A DNA stretch of 64,000 nt. Origin: Metasolibacillus sp. (GTDB lineage Bacteria > Bacillota > Bacilli > Bacillales_A > Planococcaceae). The notes below the pieces were generated by a model. The model had not been told where the DNA came from and searched no databases. It was given only the letters and a program-made list of their open reading frames with translations. Below, piece by piece: positions 48,164-59,289 of this stretch. The number at the start of each line of letters is the position of its first letter. Within the stretch, counting starts at the first letter, position 1. The position numbers were made by a program, and so were the translations under genes. The stretch spans positions 60,651 to 124,650 of the forward strand of contig NZ_JAMBIZ010000007.1 in the NCBI RefSeq assembly GCF_025291715.1. Reading direction: 5' to 3'.

Positions 48164-48721
48164 TTATTGAAATAATTGCTTCAATGTTGCTGTATATAGC
48201 TTGTGCTCTGCTTGATGGATACGCGTCTCTGTCTCTTCACGAGAGCCCGCTACGTCAACTGCAACTTGTGCAATAATTGGCCCTGTATCCATGCCTGCAT
48301 CGACAAAATGAACTGTAACACCTGTCACTTTCACACCATGTTCAATCGCTTGACCAATCGCATCTTTACCTGGGAAAGATGGCAGTAAAGAAGGGTGAAT
48401 ATTGACAATGCGATTTGGGAATGCCGTTAACAATGTTTCGCCAATTAAGCGCATATAGCCTGCTAATACGACCCATTCAATACTTTTCTCTTGTAAAGCG
48501 TCAACAATTGCCTGCTCATAATGTGCTTTTGATGCAAATGTTTTTGGTGCTAGCTTTAGCACTGGTATATTGAATTGCTTAGCGCGTGTTACAACAAATG
48601 CTCCTGGCTTATCTGTCACAACAAGCTCAATACGGGCATTCAGCTCTCCACGTTCAATGCTTTCAGCGATAGCTTGAAAATTGCTACCACTGCCTGAAGC
48701 AAATACTGCTATTTTTTTCAT
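48164..48721 (-). CDS. purN: GAR transformylase PurN
   Basis: 185 residues. VFASGSGSNFQAIAESI binds phosphate; the folate site and catalytic residues are in VNIHPSLLPSFPG, then VTVHFVDAGMDTGPII. Uses 10-formyl-THF to make FGAR. Its ATG overlaps the purM stop. Confidence 0.97.
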   Translation of the reverse strand: MKKIAVFASGSGSNFQAIAESIERGELNARIELVVTDKPGAFVVTRAKQFNIPVLKLAPKTFASKAHYEQAIVDALQEKSIEWVVLAGYMRLIGETLLTAFPNRIVNIHPSLLPSFPGKDAIGQAIEHGVKVTGVTVHFVDAGMDTGPIIAQVAVDVAGSREETETRIHQAEHKLYTATLKQLFQ

Positions 48722-49776
48722 TACACTAAACTCCCGTCATGCTCACCGTTGAAAACAACGCCCTCACCTTTAACAACACGACCAATAACATATGCTTTTT
48801 CACCATTTGCTTCAACCGCTTCAAGCACTTTATCTGCATCTGTTGATGGTACAGCGATAACAAAGCCAATGCCCATGTTGAATACATTGTATAAATCTTT
48901 ATCAGCAAGCTGTCCCTTGTCTTTTAAAAATTCAAAGATTGGCAATACTGGCCAAGAGCCTAAATCAATTTCCGTTGCAAGACCTTCTGGCATCATACGT
49001 GGTAAGTTTTCATAGAAGCCACCACCTGTAACATGGGCACAGCCATGTACATCAGCCGCTTTAATCGCTGCCAATACTGGCTTCGCATAAAGCTTCGTTG
49101 GCACTAATAATGCCTCACCGATCGGACCTAACGCCTCATAGCCTTCCACTACTTGATCAACTGCGTAACCATTATCCGCAAAAACAATTTTACGCACTAA
49201 TGAATAACCATTTGAGTGAACGCCACTTGAAGCAATCCCTACAAGCACGTCACCTTCTGTAATTTTTTCACCTGTAATGATGGCACTCTTTTCGCATGCA
49301 CCTACTGCAAAGCCTGCTAAATCGTATTCATCTTCCTCATAAAGCCCTGGCATCTCAGCTGTTTCCCCACCGATTAATGCCGCGCCTGATTGCACACAGC
49401 CATCTGCCACACCTTTAACGATTTGCTCAATTTTAGCTGGCTCCGCTTTGCCAACAGCTACATAGTCTAGGAAATATAATGGCTCTGCGCCTTGTGCCAC
49501 GATATCATTCACACACATCGCCACACAGTCGATACCGATTGTGTCATGCTTATCAACCATGAATGCTAGCTTTAATTTCGTACCAACACCATCTGTACCT
49601 GAAATTAACACAGGCTCTTTTAAATTCAATGTAGATAAATCAAACATGCCACCAAAGCCACCGAATGTACCCATTACACCTAAACGGTTTGTACGTTCAA
49701 CGTGTGATTTCATTCGCTTTACAGCTTCATAGCCGGCCTCAATATTTACGCCTGCTTGTTCATATGCTTTCGACAT
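48721..49776 (-). CDS. purM: AIR synthetase PurM
   Basis: 351 residues, AIRS/PurM fold. GAGY-like N-terminus [97 protein letters not shown]. Converts FGAM to AIR with ATP. Followed directly by purN. Confidence 0.97.
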   Translation of the reverse strand: MSKAYEQAGVNIEAGYEAVKRMKSHVERTNRLGVMGTFGGFGGMFDLSTLNLKEPVLISGTDGVGTKLKLAFMVDKHDTIGIDCVAMCVNDIVAQGAEPLYFLDYVAVGKAEPAKIEQIVKGVADGCVQSGAALIGGETAEMPGLYEEDEYDLAGFAVGACEKSAIITGEKITEGDVLVGIASSGVHSNGYSLVRKIVFADNGYAVDQVVEGYEALGPIGEALLVPTKLYAKPVLAAIKAADVHGCAHVTGGGFYENLPRMMPEGLATEIDLGSWPVLPIFEFLKDKGQLADKDLYNVFNMGIGFVIAVPSTDADKVLEAVEANGEKAYVIGRVVKGEGVVFNGEHDGSLV

Positions 49777-49812
49777 GCGAAAAGCGCCCCCTTTATTGGT
49801 TAACTATCATGG

Positions 49813-49858
49813 GAGTGTCCAAAAAGTGACATAACACACCACTTCTCAGACACTTTTT
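49813..49858 (-). terminator. Possible attenuating hairpin between purF and purM
   Basis: Eight-bp stem AAAAAGTG / CACTTTTT (49821-49828, 49851-49858) with a long loop, and an alternative pairing AGTGTC / GACACT (49814-49819, 49849-49854). It could reduce but not stop read-through into purM. Confidence 0.4.
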
Positions 49859-49947
49859 CCTATTTTGTTGAAACGGTATCTTACTTAATAAAAGTACTTA
49901 TCTTTTAAAAATTTGAAATATTGAGTTTAGCAATCTTTCTCTCAATT

Positions 49948-51372
49948 TTAGCCTAATAACTCTTTTTCATGTGGTAATAGCGTGTCTGGGAAAATTTCAG
50001 TTGGATATTTTCCTGTAAAGCAGGCTAAGCATAAACCACGATTAGCGTCCTCGAATGGACGTGCAATTGACTCAATCATGCCCTCTGCTGATAAAAATGT
50101 TAATGAATCTGCCTCAATCGCTTGTCGAATTTCTTCAACATTATGGCTTGCTGCAATTAGTTCTTCGTGTGTTGATGTATCAATACCATAGAAGCAAGGG
50201 TCTGTCATCGGCGGTGATGAAATGACAACATGTACCTCTGCCGCACCTGCCTCTTTCAGCATTCGAACAATACGACGTGACGTTGTACCGCGCACAATTG
50301 AATCATCTACCATAATAACGCGCTTATCTTTTACAACTTGCACAACTGGAGACAATTTCATTTTCACACCGCGCTCACGCAGTTCCTGTGTTGGTTGAAT
50401 AAATGTACGGCCAACATAGCGATTTTTAATTAAACCAAGCTCATACGCAATGCCGCTTTCTTCTGCAAAACCAATTGCCGCAGAAATACTTGAATCCGGT
50501 ACCCCTGTTACAACATCGCCTTCAATATGCGCACATTCACGTGCTAATTGTTTCCCCATGCGCTTACGTGCCATATGGACATTGATGCCATCAATATCGG
50601 AATCTGGTCGTGCTAAATAAACGTATTCCATCGCACACATTGCACGTCCCTGCATATCAACAAAGCGGTCAGATGTTACACCTTTATCATTAATAATTAA
50701 TAGCTCACCAGGCTCAACTGAACGGACAAATTCCGCACCAATTAAATCGAATGCACATGTTTCAGAGGCAACAACCCAGCCATCGCCAAGTTTCCCTAAA
50801 GATAACGGGCGTAAGCCGTGCGGATCGCGTGCTACAAGCATCTCTTCCTTCGTCATGACAAGTAAAGAATATGCGCCCTTTAATAAATTCAGCGCCTCTT
50901 TCACTTTTGCACGGAATGGTGATAGCTTACTTTTCTTGATTAAATGCGCTACTACCTCCGTATCAGAGCTTGAATGGAAAATGCTTCCTTGACGCTCTAA
51001 ATATTGCTTTAAATGATTAGCGTTTACGAGATTTCCGTTATGAGCAATCGCTAAGCTGCCCGTTGACGAATGGAATAATAACGGCTGAACATTTTCCATA
51101 CCGCTACCGCCTGCAGTTGCATAACGTACATGGGCAATTGCTGCTTTTCCGTTTACTTTTCTTAATTTATCTTCATTAAATACTTCGCTTACTAAGCCTT
51201 CACCTTTTACTGCACGTAACCCTTCACCATCTGTTACAACGATACCAGCACCCTCTTGTCCGCGGTGTTGCAGGGCATGTAAGCCATAATAACTAAGGTG
51301 TGCAGGACTTGAGTTACCCCAAATCCCAAATACACCACATTCCTCGTTTAAGCCTCTGATTTCAGCAAGCAT
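49948..51372 (-). CDS. purF: Amidophosphoribosyltransferase
   Basis: 474 residues from ATG 51372 (AAAGGAGC six bases upstream). Propeptide [11 protein letters not shown] precedes the catalytic Cys12 (ECGVFGIWG), exposed by self-cleavage as in Bacillus PurF. Glutaminase domain: [14 protein letters not shown]. PRTase domain: [34 protein letters not shown]. Cysteines near CAMEYVYL and [10 protein letters not shown] fit the structural 4Fe-4S cluster of Bacillus PurF. Starts inside the 3' end of purL. Confidence 0.97.
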   Translation of the reverse strand: MLAEIRGLNEECGVFGIWGNSSPAHLSYYGLHALQHRGQEGAGIVVTDGEGLRAVKGEGLVSEVFNEDKLRKVNGKAAIAHVRYATAGGSGMENVQPLLFHSSTGSLAIAHNGNLVNANHLKQYLERQGSIFHSSSDTEVVAHLIKKSKLSPFRAKVKEALNLLKGAYSLLVMTKEEMLVARDPHGLRPLSLGKLGDGWVVASETCAFDLIGAEFVRSVEPGELLIINDKGVTSDRFVDMQGRAMCAMEYVYLARPDSDIDGINVHMARKRMGKQLARECAHIEGDVVTGVPDSSISAAIGFAEESGIAYELGLIKNRYVGRTFIQPTQELRERGVKMKLSPVVQVVKDKRVIMVDDSIVRGTTSRRIVRMLKEAGAAEVHVVISSPPMTDPCFYGIDTSTHEELIAASHNVEEIRQAIEADSLTFLSAEGMIESIARPFEDANRGLCLACFTGKYPTEIFPDTLLPHEKELLG

Positions 51373-53582
51373 GGAATTGCTCCTTTCCAAGCAGAACGGA
51401 ATTCTTCCACTGTTCCTTCTACAAGAGTAGATGTTTCCCCATTAATTGTAATTGTTGAATCGTCTGTTACTGTACCAATTTTCTTTGCATCTGCTACTAC
51501 TGCTTCAAAGCTTGCTGCATTTTCTGCTTTCACCGTTACGATAAAGCGTGATTGTGATTCAGCAAATAATGCTGTTGTTGCAGAGCCTTCAAGTGTTACA
51601 TTGACACCAAGACCTTTCGCTGCAAATGTTTTTTCAGCTAAAGCAACGGCTACGCCACCTTCTGCAACATCGTGTGCTGATTGTACAAGTCCGTCGCGAA
51701 TTGCTGCTAATAATGCCGCTTGACGTGCTGCTTCTACTTCTAAATCAATTGTTGGTGCTTGTCCTGAAATTGCACCCTCTAATAGTTTTTGAAGCTCTGA
51801 GCCACCAAATTCTGTCGTCGTTTCACCGATTAAGTAAATAACGTCACCTGCTGCCTTCACTTCTTGTGTTGTCACATGTGCCAAGTCTTTGACTAAGCCA
51901 ACCATACCGATTGTTGGCGTCGGATAAACTGCTTCGCCTGAGCGCTCATTATACATTGATACGTTACCACCAATTACTGGTGCATTTAATGCTAAACATG
52001 CTGCTGAAATACCATCAGCGGATTTTTGAATTTGCCAGAAGATTTCTGGTTTTTCAGGATTACCAAAGTTTAAGCAGTCTGTAATTGCTAAGGGCTCACC
52101 ACCAGAACATACGATGTTACGTGCTGCCTCTGCTACCGCAATTTTACCGCCTGTTTCCGGGTCTAGGTAAATATAACGAGAGTTACAGTCTGTAGTCATC
52201 GCTAAACCTTTATTTGTGCCACGCACGCGCAATACTGCTGCATCCGAACCTGGTGCTACCACCGTATTTGTACGTACTTGGTAATCATATTGGTCATAAA
52301 CCCACTCTTTTGAAGCAATTGTTGGTGCTTGTAAAAGAGCTGTTAACGTTTCTTTATAGTTTGTTACAGCAGGCTCTGCATTTTCCATCGCTTGGAATTC
52401 AGCGAAGTATGCTGGCTCTGCATCTGGCATATTGTAAACAGGTGCGTCCTCTGCAAGTGCATCTGCTAATACTTCCGCTACTACTTCACCTTTATGCAAT
52501 AAGCGAAGCATTTTATCATCTGTTACACGCCCTACTGCTACCGCATCTAAATCGTATTTTTCAAAGATTGCTTTAATTTCTTCTTCGCGACCTGCTTTAA
52601 CAACGATTAACATACGTTCTTGTGACTCTGATAGCATCATTTCATAAGCTGTCATATTTGTTTCACGTTGTGGTACTAAATCTAAGTTCATCTCTACACC
52701 AGTACCAGCTTTTGAAGCCATCTCTGCTGAAGATGAAGTTAAACCAGCTGCACCCATATCTTGAATTCCAACTAACGCATCTGATTTGACAACTTCTAAA
52801 CAAGCTTCAAGAAGTAGCTTTTCCATGAATGGGTCACCAACTTGTACTGCTGAACGCTTCTCGTCTGCTTCTTCTGATAACTCTTCAGAAGAGAATGTGG
52901 CACCATGAATGCCATCGCGCCCTGTTTTTGCACCTACATACATCACTGTGTTGCCGACACCAGCCGCTACACCTTTTTGAATATCTTTATGATCGATTAA
53001 GCCAACACACATGGCATTGACAAGTGGGTTACCTTCATAGCAAGGGTCGAATTGAATTTCACCACCAACTGTTGGAATACCGATACAGTTGCCATAGCCT
53101 GCAATACCAGCAACAACTTCCTCAAATAAATATTTCCCACGCGCTGATTTTAACTCACCAAAGCGTAAAGAGTTTAACATTGCAATTGGACGTGCACCCA
53201 TTGAGAATACATCGCGGATAATTCCGCCAACGCCTGTTGCTGCACCTTGGTATGGCTCGATTGCTGATGGGTGGTTATGCGATTCCATTTTGAAAACAAC
53301 CGCTTGCTCATCACCGATATCAACAATCCCTGCACCCTCACCAGGACCTTGTAATACTTGAGGGCCTTTTGTTGGGAATTTACGTAATACAGGCTTCGAT
53401 TTTTTGTATGAGCAGTGCTCTGACCACATAACAGAGAATAATCCGATTTCCGTCCAGTTCGGCTTGCGGCCACCTAGTTTTTCAACAGCTAAATCATACT
53501 CTGCATCTGTCATCCCCATGTCTGCATAAAGACGTTGCTCTTTAATTTGCTCTGGTGTTGGCTCGAAATTATTTGTTGACAT
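51348..53582 (-). CDS. purL: FGAM synthase large (small-type) subunit
   Basis: 744 residues; works with PurQ and PurS. Seen: [96 protein letters not shown], and [13 protein letters not shown]. Overlaps purQ (53569-53582) and purF. Confidence 0.97.
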   Translation of the reverse strand: MSTNNFEPTPEQIKEQRLYADMGMTDAEYDLAVEKLGGRKPNWTEIGLFSVMWSEHCSYKKSKPVLRKFPTKGPQVLQGPGEGAGIVDIGDEQAVVFKMESHNHPSAIEPYQGAATGVGGIIRDVFSMGARPIAMLNSLRFGELKSARGKYLFEEVVAGIAGYGNCIGIPTVGGEIQFDPCYEGNPLVNAMCVGLIDHKDIQKGVAAGVGNTVMYVGAKTGRDGIHGATFSSEELSEEADEKRSAVQVGDPFMEKLLLEACLEVVKSDALVGIQDMGAAGLTSSSAEMASKAGTGVEMNLDLVPQRETNMTAYEMMLSESQERMLIVVKAGREEEIKAIFEKYDLDAVAVGRVTDDKMLRLLHKGEVVAEVLADALAEDAPVYNMPDAEPAYFAEFQAMENAEPAVTNYKETLTALLQAPTIASKEWVYDQYDYQVRTNTVVAPGSDAAVLRVRGTNKGLAMTTDCNSRYIYLDPETGGKIAVAEAARNIVCSGGEPLAITDCLNFGNPEKPEIFWQIQKSADGISAACLALNAPVIGGNVSMYNERSGEAVYPTPTIGMVGLVKDLAHVTTQEVKAAGDVIYLIGETTTEFGGSELQKLLEGAISGQAPTIDLEVEAARQAALLAAIRDGLVQSAHDVAEGGVAVALAEKTFAAKGLGVNVTLEGSATTALFAESQSRFIVTVKAENAASFEAVVADAKKIGTVTDDSTITINGETSTLVEGTVEEFRSAWKGAIPCLLKSEA

Positions 53583-54252
53583 GTTGTTCCCCCCACTGCT
53601 TCACAATTGATTTGAATAATTTTAAACCGTCTGCGCCGCCTACGATTTCATTTGCCGCACGCTCAGGGTGTGGCATCATACCAAGTACATTGCCTTGTTC
53701 ATTGACAATACCTGCAATATCAGCTAGAGAACCGTTTGGATTGTCATTTGAATATGTGAAAGCAATTTGATTATTTGCCTTTAATTTAGCTAAAGTTTCT
53801 TCATCACAGTAGTAGTTTCCTTCGCCATGTGCGATTGGAATATTGATTACTTCATTTGCTTCATATTCGTTTGTAAATAATGTGTTGTTATTTTCAACTT
53901 TTAACTGAACTGTACGACACATGAATTTTAAGTTTTTATTACGTAACAATGCGCCTGGTAACAGACCCGCTTCCGTTAAGATTTGGAATCCATTACATAC
54001 GCCTAATACTGGCTTACCTTGTGCAGCAAACTCTTTTAAAGCAGTCATAATATTTGATTGGTTTGCCATCGCTCCACAGCGTAAGTAGTCACCGTATGAG
54101 AAGCCTCCTGGTACTAATGCCCCATCAAAGCCCTCTAAAGATGTTTCTGTATGCCAAACGTATTCTACTTCTTCACCTAGTTCATCCTTAATCGCGTGAT
54201 ACATATCGATATCACAGTTCGATCCTGGGAAAACGAGCACTGCAAATTTCAT
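53569..54252 (-). CDS. purQ: FGAM synthase glutaminase subunit
   Basis: 227 residues, class I glutamine amidotransferase. Nucleophile Cys in [15 protein letters not shown], His/Glu in [11 protein letters not shown], and [19 protein letters not shown]. Supplies ammonia to PurL. Three bases separate it from purS. Confidence 0.97.
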   Translation of the reverse strand: MKFAVLVFPGSNCDIDMYHAIKDELGEEVEYVWHTETSLEGFDGALVPGGFSYGDYLRCGAMANQSNIMTALKEFAAQGKPVLGVCNGFQILTEAGLLPGALLRNKNLKFMCRTVQLKVENNNTLFTNEYEANEVINIPIAHGEGNYYCDEETLAKLKANNQIAFTYSNDNPNGSLADIAGIVNEQGNVLGMMPHPERAANEIVGGADGLKLFKSIVKQWGEQHVNK

Positions 54253-54255
54253 GGA

Positions 54256-54501
54256 TTAAGCCTCCTCGACTTCATAGCGATAGTTTTCGATTACTGTGTT
54301 TGTTAACACCTTTTCACACATTTCTTTAACGATTGTATCGATATCACGCGTTGTCTCACCGATTGTTAACTCTAAATATTTCCCGATACGTAAGTCCGCT
54401 ACTTCCTCATAGCCTATTTTCTTTAAAGAGCCTTGAACTGCTGAGCCTTGTGGATCTAAAATACTTTCTTTTAGTGTTACGTAAATTTTTACTTTTTTCA
54501 T
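54256..54501 (-). CDS. purS: FGAM synthase PurS subunit
   Basis: 81 residues: VKIYVTLKESILDPQGSAVQ, then LRIGKYLELTI and the terminal IENYRYEVEEA. Helps ammonia transfer between PurQ and PurL. Two bases downstream of purC. Confidence 0.96.
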   Translation of the reverse strand: MKKVKIYVTLKESILDPQGSAVQGSLKKIGYEEVADLRIGKYLELTIGETTRDIDTIVKEMCEKVLTNTVIENYRYEVEEA

Positions 54502-54503
54502 GA

Positions 54504-55214
54504 TTAGTTGCCTCCAAGTTTAGTTAAAATAATTTCATATACTTCTGTTAAACTACCTAAATCACGGCGGAATACGTCTTTGTCTAGCTTACGTTTTGTT
54601 TCGGCATCCCATAAACGACACGTATCTGGTGAAATTTCATCCGCTAATAATACTTCGCCCTCTGCATCAATACCAAACTCTAGCTTAAAATCTACTAATA
54701 TAACGCCAACCTCTTCAAAAATTGGACGCAACACTTCATTTACTCGCAAGCTATTATCATATAATGCTTGTACTTGCTGCGCTGTAGCAATACCGAGCAC
54801 ATCAATATGCTCCGTCGTTATCAATGGATCGCCTAGCTCATCATCCTTGTAGTAAAATTCCACAATTGGACGTACAAGCGGCGTACCCTCTTCAAAGCCT
54901 AGACGTTTTGCTAGGCTCCCTGCCGCAATATTGCGCACAACTACTTCGATAGGGATAATGTCTACTTTGCGCACAAGCTGTTCATTATCAGATAAGCTTT
55001 TAATGAAATGTGAAGCAATGCCTTGTGCTTGCAGCTTTTCAAAAATAAGCGTTGTAATGCGATTATTTAAAATGCCTTTACCTTGAATTTCTTCTTTTTT
55101 CTCACCATTAAATGCTGTTGCGCTATCTTTATATTCTACAAAAAGAATGTTATCGTCCTCAGTTGCGTATAATCGTTTTGCCTTACCTTCGTATAATAGC
55201 TGACCTTTATTCAT
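54504..55214 (-). CDS. purC: SAICAR synthetase
   Basis: 236 residues: LLYEGKAKRLYATEDDNILF, KDSATAFNGEKK, GIASHFIKSLSDNEQLVRK, IPIEVVVRNIAAGSLAKRLG, FKLEFGIDAEGEVLLADEIS and SPDTCRLWD. Joins CAIR and aspartate. Confidence 0.97.
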   Translation of the reverse strand: MNKGQLLYEGKAKRLYATEDDNILFVEYKDSATAFNGEKKEEIQGKGILNNRITTLIFEKLQAQGIASHFIKSLSDNEQLVRKVDIIPIEVVVRNIAAGSLAKRLGFEEGTPLVRPIVEFYYKDDELGDPLITTEHIDVLGIATAQQVQALYDNSLRVNEVLRPIFEEVGVILVDFKLEFGIDAEGEVLLADEISPDTCRLWDAETKRKLDKDVFRRDLGSLTEVYEIILTKLGGN

Positions 55215-55232
55215 TGCGGATTCCCCCTGCGA

Positions 55233-56528
55233 TTAATTTAAGCCTAATCGTTCAAAAATCATATCAACATGCTGAATATGATAGTTATAGTCAAAGCAAT
55301 CATCAATTTCTGCTGGCGATAAATGCGCTGTGATTTTGTCGTTCGCTTCTACTAATGGACGGAATGCCGTTTGCTCATCCCATGCGCGCGCTGTTAATGG
55401 CTGCACTGTATCATATGCTTCTTCACGTGCTAAACCTTTATCAATCAAAGCTAGTAAAATGCGCTGTGAATAAATAAGACCAAATGTGCGATCCATGTTG
55501 CGCTTCATATTTTCAGGGAATACCGTTAAGTTTTTCACAATATTACCGAAACGGTTTAACATATAGTTCAATGTAATGGTTGCATCTGGGATAATAACGC
55601 GTTCCGCAGATGAATGGGAAATATCACGCTCATGCCATAGTGCTACATTTTCATAAGCCGTTAGCATATAGCCACGCATTAATCTTGCCATCCCTGTCAT
55701 ATTTTCTGAGCCGATTGGATTGCGTTTATGTGGCATTGCTGATGAGCCTTTTTGTCCTTTGCCAAACGCTTCCTCTACTTCACGCTGCTCTGATTTTTGT
55801 AAGCCACGCACTTCTGTCGCAAACTTTTCAACTGATGTAGCAATTAATGATAGCGTTGCGAAATATTGTGCATGACGGTCGCGCTGTAATGTTTGTGTTG
55901 AAATTGGTGCAGCCGCTAATCCTAGCTTGTCACACACATATTGCTCTACACGAGGATCAATATTGGCATATGTGCCAACAGCCCCGCTCATTTTACCTGT
56001 TTCGATAATTTTCGCCGCAGCCTCAAAGCGCTCCAAATTACGTTTCATTTCCTCATGCCATAGCGCAAGCTTCAAGCCGAATGTCGTTGGCTCTGCATGG
56101 ACCCCATGTGTACGTCCCATCATTACCGTGTATTTATGCTCTTTTGCCTTTTCAGCAATAATGTCAATAAAGTTGTGTAAATCTTTACGTAAAATGTCGT
56201 TGGCCTGTTTAATTAAATAAGAAAGTGCTGTATCTACAACATCTGTTGAAGTCAGTCCATAATGTACCCATTTGCGTTCCTCACCAAGCGTTTCTGATAC
56301 GGCACGTGTGAACGCTACTACATCATGACGCGTTTCTTCTTCGATTTCTAAAATGCGATTGACATCAAATGAAGCATTTGCGCGAATTTTCGCTACGTCC
56401 TCTTTTGGAATATCGCCAATTTCAGCCCATGCCTCACATGCTAAAATTTCAACTTCTAGCCATGCTTGGTATTTGTTTTGTTCTGTCCAAATTGCGCCCA
56501 TTTCTGGTCTTGTGTAACGTTCAATCAT
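55233..56528 (-). CDS. purB: Adenylosuccinate lyase
   Basis: 431 residues from ATG 56528, nine bases after AAGGGAGC; longer frames have no such site. Fumarase/aspartase superfamily: [47 protein letters not shown], and the signature [16 protein letters not shown] with the catalytic Ser loop. Acts in both IMP synthesis and AMP formation. Confidence 0.97.
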   Translation of the reverse strand: MIERYTRPEMGAIWTEQNKYQAWLEVEILACEAWAEIGDIPKEDVAKIRANASFDVNRILEIEEETRHDVVAFTRAVSETLGEERKWVHYGLTSTDVVDTALSYLIKQANDILRKDLHNFIDIIAEKAKEHKYTVMMGRTHGVHAEPTTFGLKLALWHEEMKRNLERFEAAAKIIETGKMSGAVGTYANIDPRVEQYVCDKLGLAAAPISTQTLQRDRHAQYFATLSLIATSVEKFATEVRGLQKSEQREVEEAFGKGQKGSSAMPHKRNPIGSENMTGMARLMRGYMLTAYENVALWHERDISHSSAERVIIPDATITLNYMLNRFGNIVKNLTVFPENMKRNMDRTFGLIYSQRILLALIDKGLAREEAYDTVQPLTARAWDEQTAFRPLVEANDKITAHLSPAEIDDCFDYNYHIQHVDMIFERLGLN

Positions 56529-56544
56529 TGTTGTTTTGCTCCCT

Positions 56545-57669
56545 TTATTCTGACCAAATGCCAGAGTTTTGAATTTGCTGTAGTGTCGTCTCAATCGACT
56601 CTGTCATAATTGTAACATGCCCCATTTTACGATTCACTTTTGCTTCTGATTTTCCATAAAGATGCACAGACCAATCTGGATATTTCGCAATTGAATTTGT
56701 TAATGGAATGACATGCTGCCCTAAAATATTAATTGAAACGGTTGGTGCCCATAGCTTCGGCTGACGTAATGGCCAACCACATACCGCACGAATATGTTGT
56801 CCAAATTGCGAAATATTACACGCCTCAATTGAATAATGCCCTGAATTATGCGGTCTTGGTGCTAGCTCATTAATGACCAGTTCGCCATTTTCTAAAACAA
56901 ACATTTCCACAGCTAATGTACCAACTAGCTTTAAAGAATCAGCAATTTTTGTCGCTGCTTCTGTCGCTTTTTCATAAGTCGTTTCTGCAATGCGTGCTGG
57001 TACAATCGTTTCATGTAAAATATGATGCACATGAATATTTTCACCAACAGGTAAGCAGCATGTTTGTCCTTGCCCATTGCGTTGCACAATGACTGAGATT
57101 TCTTTTTCAAAAGGAACAAAGCCTTCTGCAATACATACAGAATGTTCAAATAACCCTTTCACTAATGGTAAATCTTCTGCTGATGTTAAAAGCTGTTGTC
57201 CTTTTCCATCATAGCCCCCGCGCGCTGTTTTCACGATGCATGGATAACCGATTGTATCAATTTGCGCCACAAGCTCTTCGTAGCTTTCTGCTACAACATA
57301 AGGTGCTACAGGACAACCTGCCTCCACAATTGCTGCCTTTTCTGTTACGCGGTTTTGGGTAATACGTACAAGCTCCGCACCTTGTGGCACATAAGCAATT
57401 TGCGTTAATCGCTTTAAGCCTTCATAATCAATATTTTCAAATTCATATGTGATAACATCGCTCACTTCCGCTAATTCTTCCAATGCTGCTTCATCATCAT
57501 ATGCCGCTACAATTCTAATATCAGCAACTTGTCCACATGGTGAATCCATTGCAGGCTCTAAAACAGCAATTTTAAAGCCTGCTTCCTTTGCTGCTAAAGC
57601 CATCATACGCCCTAATTGACCGCCACCAATAATGCCGATTGTTTGCCCTGGATAAATAACTTTCGTCAC
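56545..57669 (-). CDS. purK: N5-CAIR synthetase PurK
   Basis: 374 residues, ATP-grasp. [69 protein letters not shown] and [20 protein letters not shown]. Makes N5-CAIR from AIR and bicarbonate. Its ATG overlaps the purE stop by four bases. Confidence 0.97.
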   Translation of the reverse strand: MTKVIYPGQTIGIIGGGQLGRMMALAAKEAGFKIAVLEPAMDSPCGQVADIRIVAAYDDEAALEELAEVSDVITYEFENIDYEGLKRLTQIAYVPQGAELVRITQNRVTEKAAIVEAGCPVAPYVVAESYEELVAQIDTIGYPCIVKTARGGYDGKGQQLLTSAEDLPLVKGLFEHSVCIAEGFVPFEKEISVIVQRNGQGQTCCLPVGENIHVHHILHETIVPARIAETTYEKATEAATKIADSLKLVGTLAVEMFVLENGELVINELAPRPHNSGHYSIEACNISQFGQHIRAVCGWPLRQPKLWAPTVSINILGQHVIPLTNSIAKYPDWSVHLYGKSEAKVNRKMGHVTIMTESIETTLQQIQNSGIWSE

Positions 57670-58154
57670 TGTAGTTCACCTGTGCTTTCTAACACTTGTG
57701 CTTTAATTGTTTCACGACGTTTTTCTAAACGCTCTGCAAGCTCTGTATCTGTTGTAGATAAAATTTGTGCCGCTAATAAGCCTGCATTCGTTGCACCAGC
57801 TTTACCAATCGCTACCGTTGCAACAGGCACACCACCCGGCATTTGAACGATCGATAATAAAGAATCTAAACCGTTTAATGCTTTTGATTGCACTGGCACG
57901 CCGATTACTGGCAATGTTGTTTTTGCCGCTACCATCCCTGGTAAATGTGCTGCACCTCCAGCACCTGCAATAATTACTTGAATGCCGCGTCCTCGTGCTG
58001 CCTCTGCATACTCAAACATTAAATCAGGTGTACGATGTGCTGACACTACTTGTTTTTCATAAGGCACTTGTAGCTCTTCCAATATATCGCATGCATGCTT
58101 CATCGTTTCCCAATCGCTAGAACTTCCCATAATAACGCCAATTTTAGGACTCAT
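57666..58154 (-). CDS. purE: N5-CAIR mutase PurE
   Basis: 162 residues from ATG 58154 (GGAG eight bases upstream). [79 protein letters not shown]. First gene of the pur operon, directly after the riboswitch terminator. Confidence 0.97.
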   Translation of the reverse strand: MSPKIGVIMGSSSDWETMKHACDILEELQVPYEKQVVSAHRTPDLMFEYAEAARGRGIQVIIAGAGGAAHLPGMVAAKTTLPVIGVPVQSKALNGLDSLLSIVQMPGGVPVATVAIGKAGATNAGLLAAQILSTTDTELAERLEKRRETIKAQVLESTGELQ

Positions 58155-58181
58155 TATTCGCACTCCTTAATAATTTGAATT

Positions 58182-58238
58182 AAAAAAATCCTCGAACAGT
58201 TTGCTTTCTATGTACTAGAAAGCAAACTACTCAAGGAT
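58182..58238 (-). terminator. Expression-platform terminator of the guanine riboswitch
   Basis: Long stem AGTTTGCTTTCTA / TAGAAAGCAAACT (extended by ATCCTCGA-like outer pairing), followed on the minus strand by ATTTTTTTAA. Lies between the aptamer and purE. Confidence 0.93.
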
Positions 58239-58291
58239 TGAACACGAAAAGAACTTTGCTTTCCTTATTCCATTCCCAATGTGAATAGTTG

Positions 58292-58366
58292 CTTCCCTAC
58301 ATAGTCCGGAATTTACGGTACCGGGTAGAAACACTAAAGCCATATCCTTTAGCATATATGAGGGTA
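58292..58366 (-). ncRNA. Guanine riboswitch (purine aptamer)
   Basis: Minus strand carries CTCATATA, GATATGG, GTTTCTACC, the kissing loops and CCGGACTATGTAGGG. The specificity position in GGACTATG is C, so guanine/hypoxanthine rather than adenine is the expected ligand. Ligand should favour the downstream terminator and stop pur transcription. Confidence 0.95.
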
Positions 58367-58383
58367 AATGTTTTCTTGTTCAT

Positions 58384-58462
58384 ATTTTATCAAGCATTTT
58401 CTATAAAAGCAACGCAAAAATGCGAACGATAAATTTTCAGAAAACAATAATGTTCGTGTTTT
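58384..58462 (-). promoter_or_regulatory. pur operon promoter with two PurBoxes
   Basis: -35 TTGCTT (58407-58412), 17-base spacer, -10 TAAAAT (58384-58389). Upstream are two inverted PurBoxes matching AWWWCCGAACWWT: AAAATGCGAACGAT on plus (58417-58430) and AAAACACGAACATT on minus (58449-58462), with 18 bases between them. PurR should bind here and is relieved by PRPP. Confidence 0.88.
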
Positions 58463-58466
58463 AGAA

Positions 58467-58655
58467 CTATTCTTCTCGTAGTATACCTTTAAATTGTATT
58501 TTTTGGCGCAAGTACGTAGGTTCACCATCCACTAAATGAAACAAAGGCTCCTCTTTCCGCCCACATACAGAATAACCATCCTCGCTCATTCTCTGTAGAC
58601 ATTGCTCAATCGTTTCATCCTCCTGTACCTCATACCAAACTTGTTTCTTTGACAA
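58467..58655 (-). CDS. NETI-motif protein (YebG type)
   Basis: 62 residues. The family motif appears as DETIEQCLQRMSEDGYSV, followed by GRKEEPLFHL and the Arg-rich C-terminus RQKIQFKGIL. Usual length and usual place upstream of purE in bacilli. Function unknown. Its stop is only about four bases from the distal PurBox. Confidence 0.9.
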   Translation of the reverse strand: MSKKQVWYEVQEDETIEQCLQRMSEDGYSVCGRKEEPLFHLVDGEPTYLRQKIQFKGILREE

Positions 58656-58781
58656 TCGTTTTCATCCTTCCAATCATATATGCTGTTTCTACTATACCAT
58701 GAAAATGTGTCAAATGTTTGTCACTTCTGTAAAGCTATTATGCCTCAGTGTAATTTCTTCAGATGTTTAGACGCCCTTGAA

Positions 58782-59174
58782 TCAAAATAAGCGTTCGAGA
58801 TATGCCACATCAATGGAGCTTCCTTTTATTTTATAAAGTGCCTTGTTATAAATGATTGTATTAGGTTCAGTCATTGTAAATTGTTGCCCTTTACCTTTTT
58901 CTGTATAAAGCTTTAATGAATAATGATATCCCTTTAAATCTTTTGCAGATTGCTCCTTTTGTATTGTAAGCTTGCTCAAGCTTGTTAACAGCTGTGAAAT
59001 TTGCTCTCGATTCATAATTTCTACATGTTGCCCTGTATGACCATTTGTCATTTCGATTTTCACCACGTCTTTTGCATCAACCTTGATTAGCTTTTGCGGA
59101 ATATAAGAAACACCAGTTATCACTGTCACAACACATACAATTAATATACAACTCGCCATTATCTTTCGTTTCAT
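58782..59174 (-). CDS. Small secreted/membrane protein, unknown function
   Basis: 130 residues from ATG 59174 with GGAGG upstream. An N-terminal helix (SCILIVCVVTVITGVSYI) is followed by a basic/hydrophilic exported domain (KIEMTNGHTGQHVEIMNREQ, YHYSLKLYTEKGKGQQFTMT). I do not recognise a family with confidence; it resembles short DUF-type exported proteins such as those of the DUF5301 type. Divergent from the LCP gene. Confidence 0.6.
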   Translation of the reverse strand: MKRKIMASCILIVCVVTVITGVSYIPQKLIKVDAKDVVKIEMTNGHTGQHVEIMNREQISQLLTSLSKLTIQKEQSAKDLKGYHYSLKLYTEKGKGQQFTMTEPNTIIYNKALYKIKGSSIDVAYLERLF

Positions 59175-59289
59175 TTCTAGAGCCTCCTTTCCATATTTGA
59201 CGAATGCTGAAAATTTTCGTTTCAAAAAGAAGAAACTTATCTATACTAATAACGTCTATATGTTTCAGTAAAACGAATGGAGATTAGAT

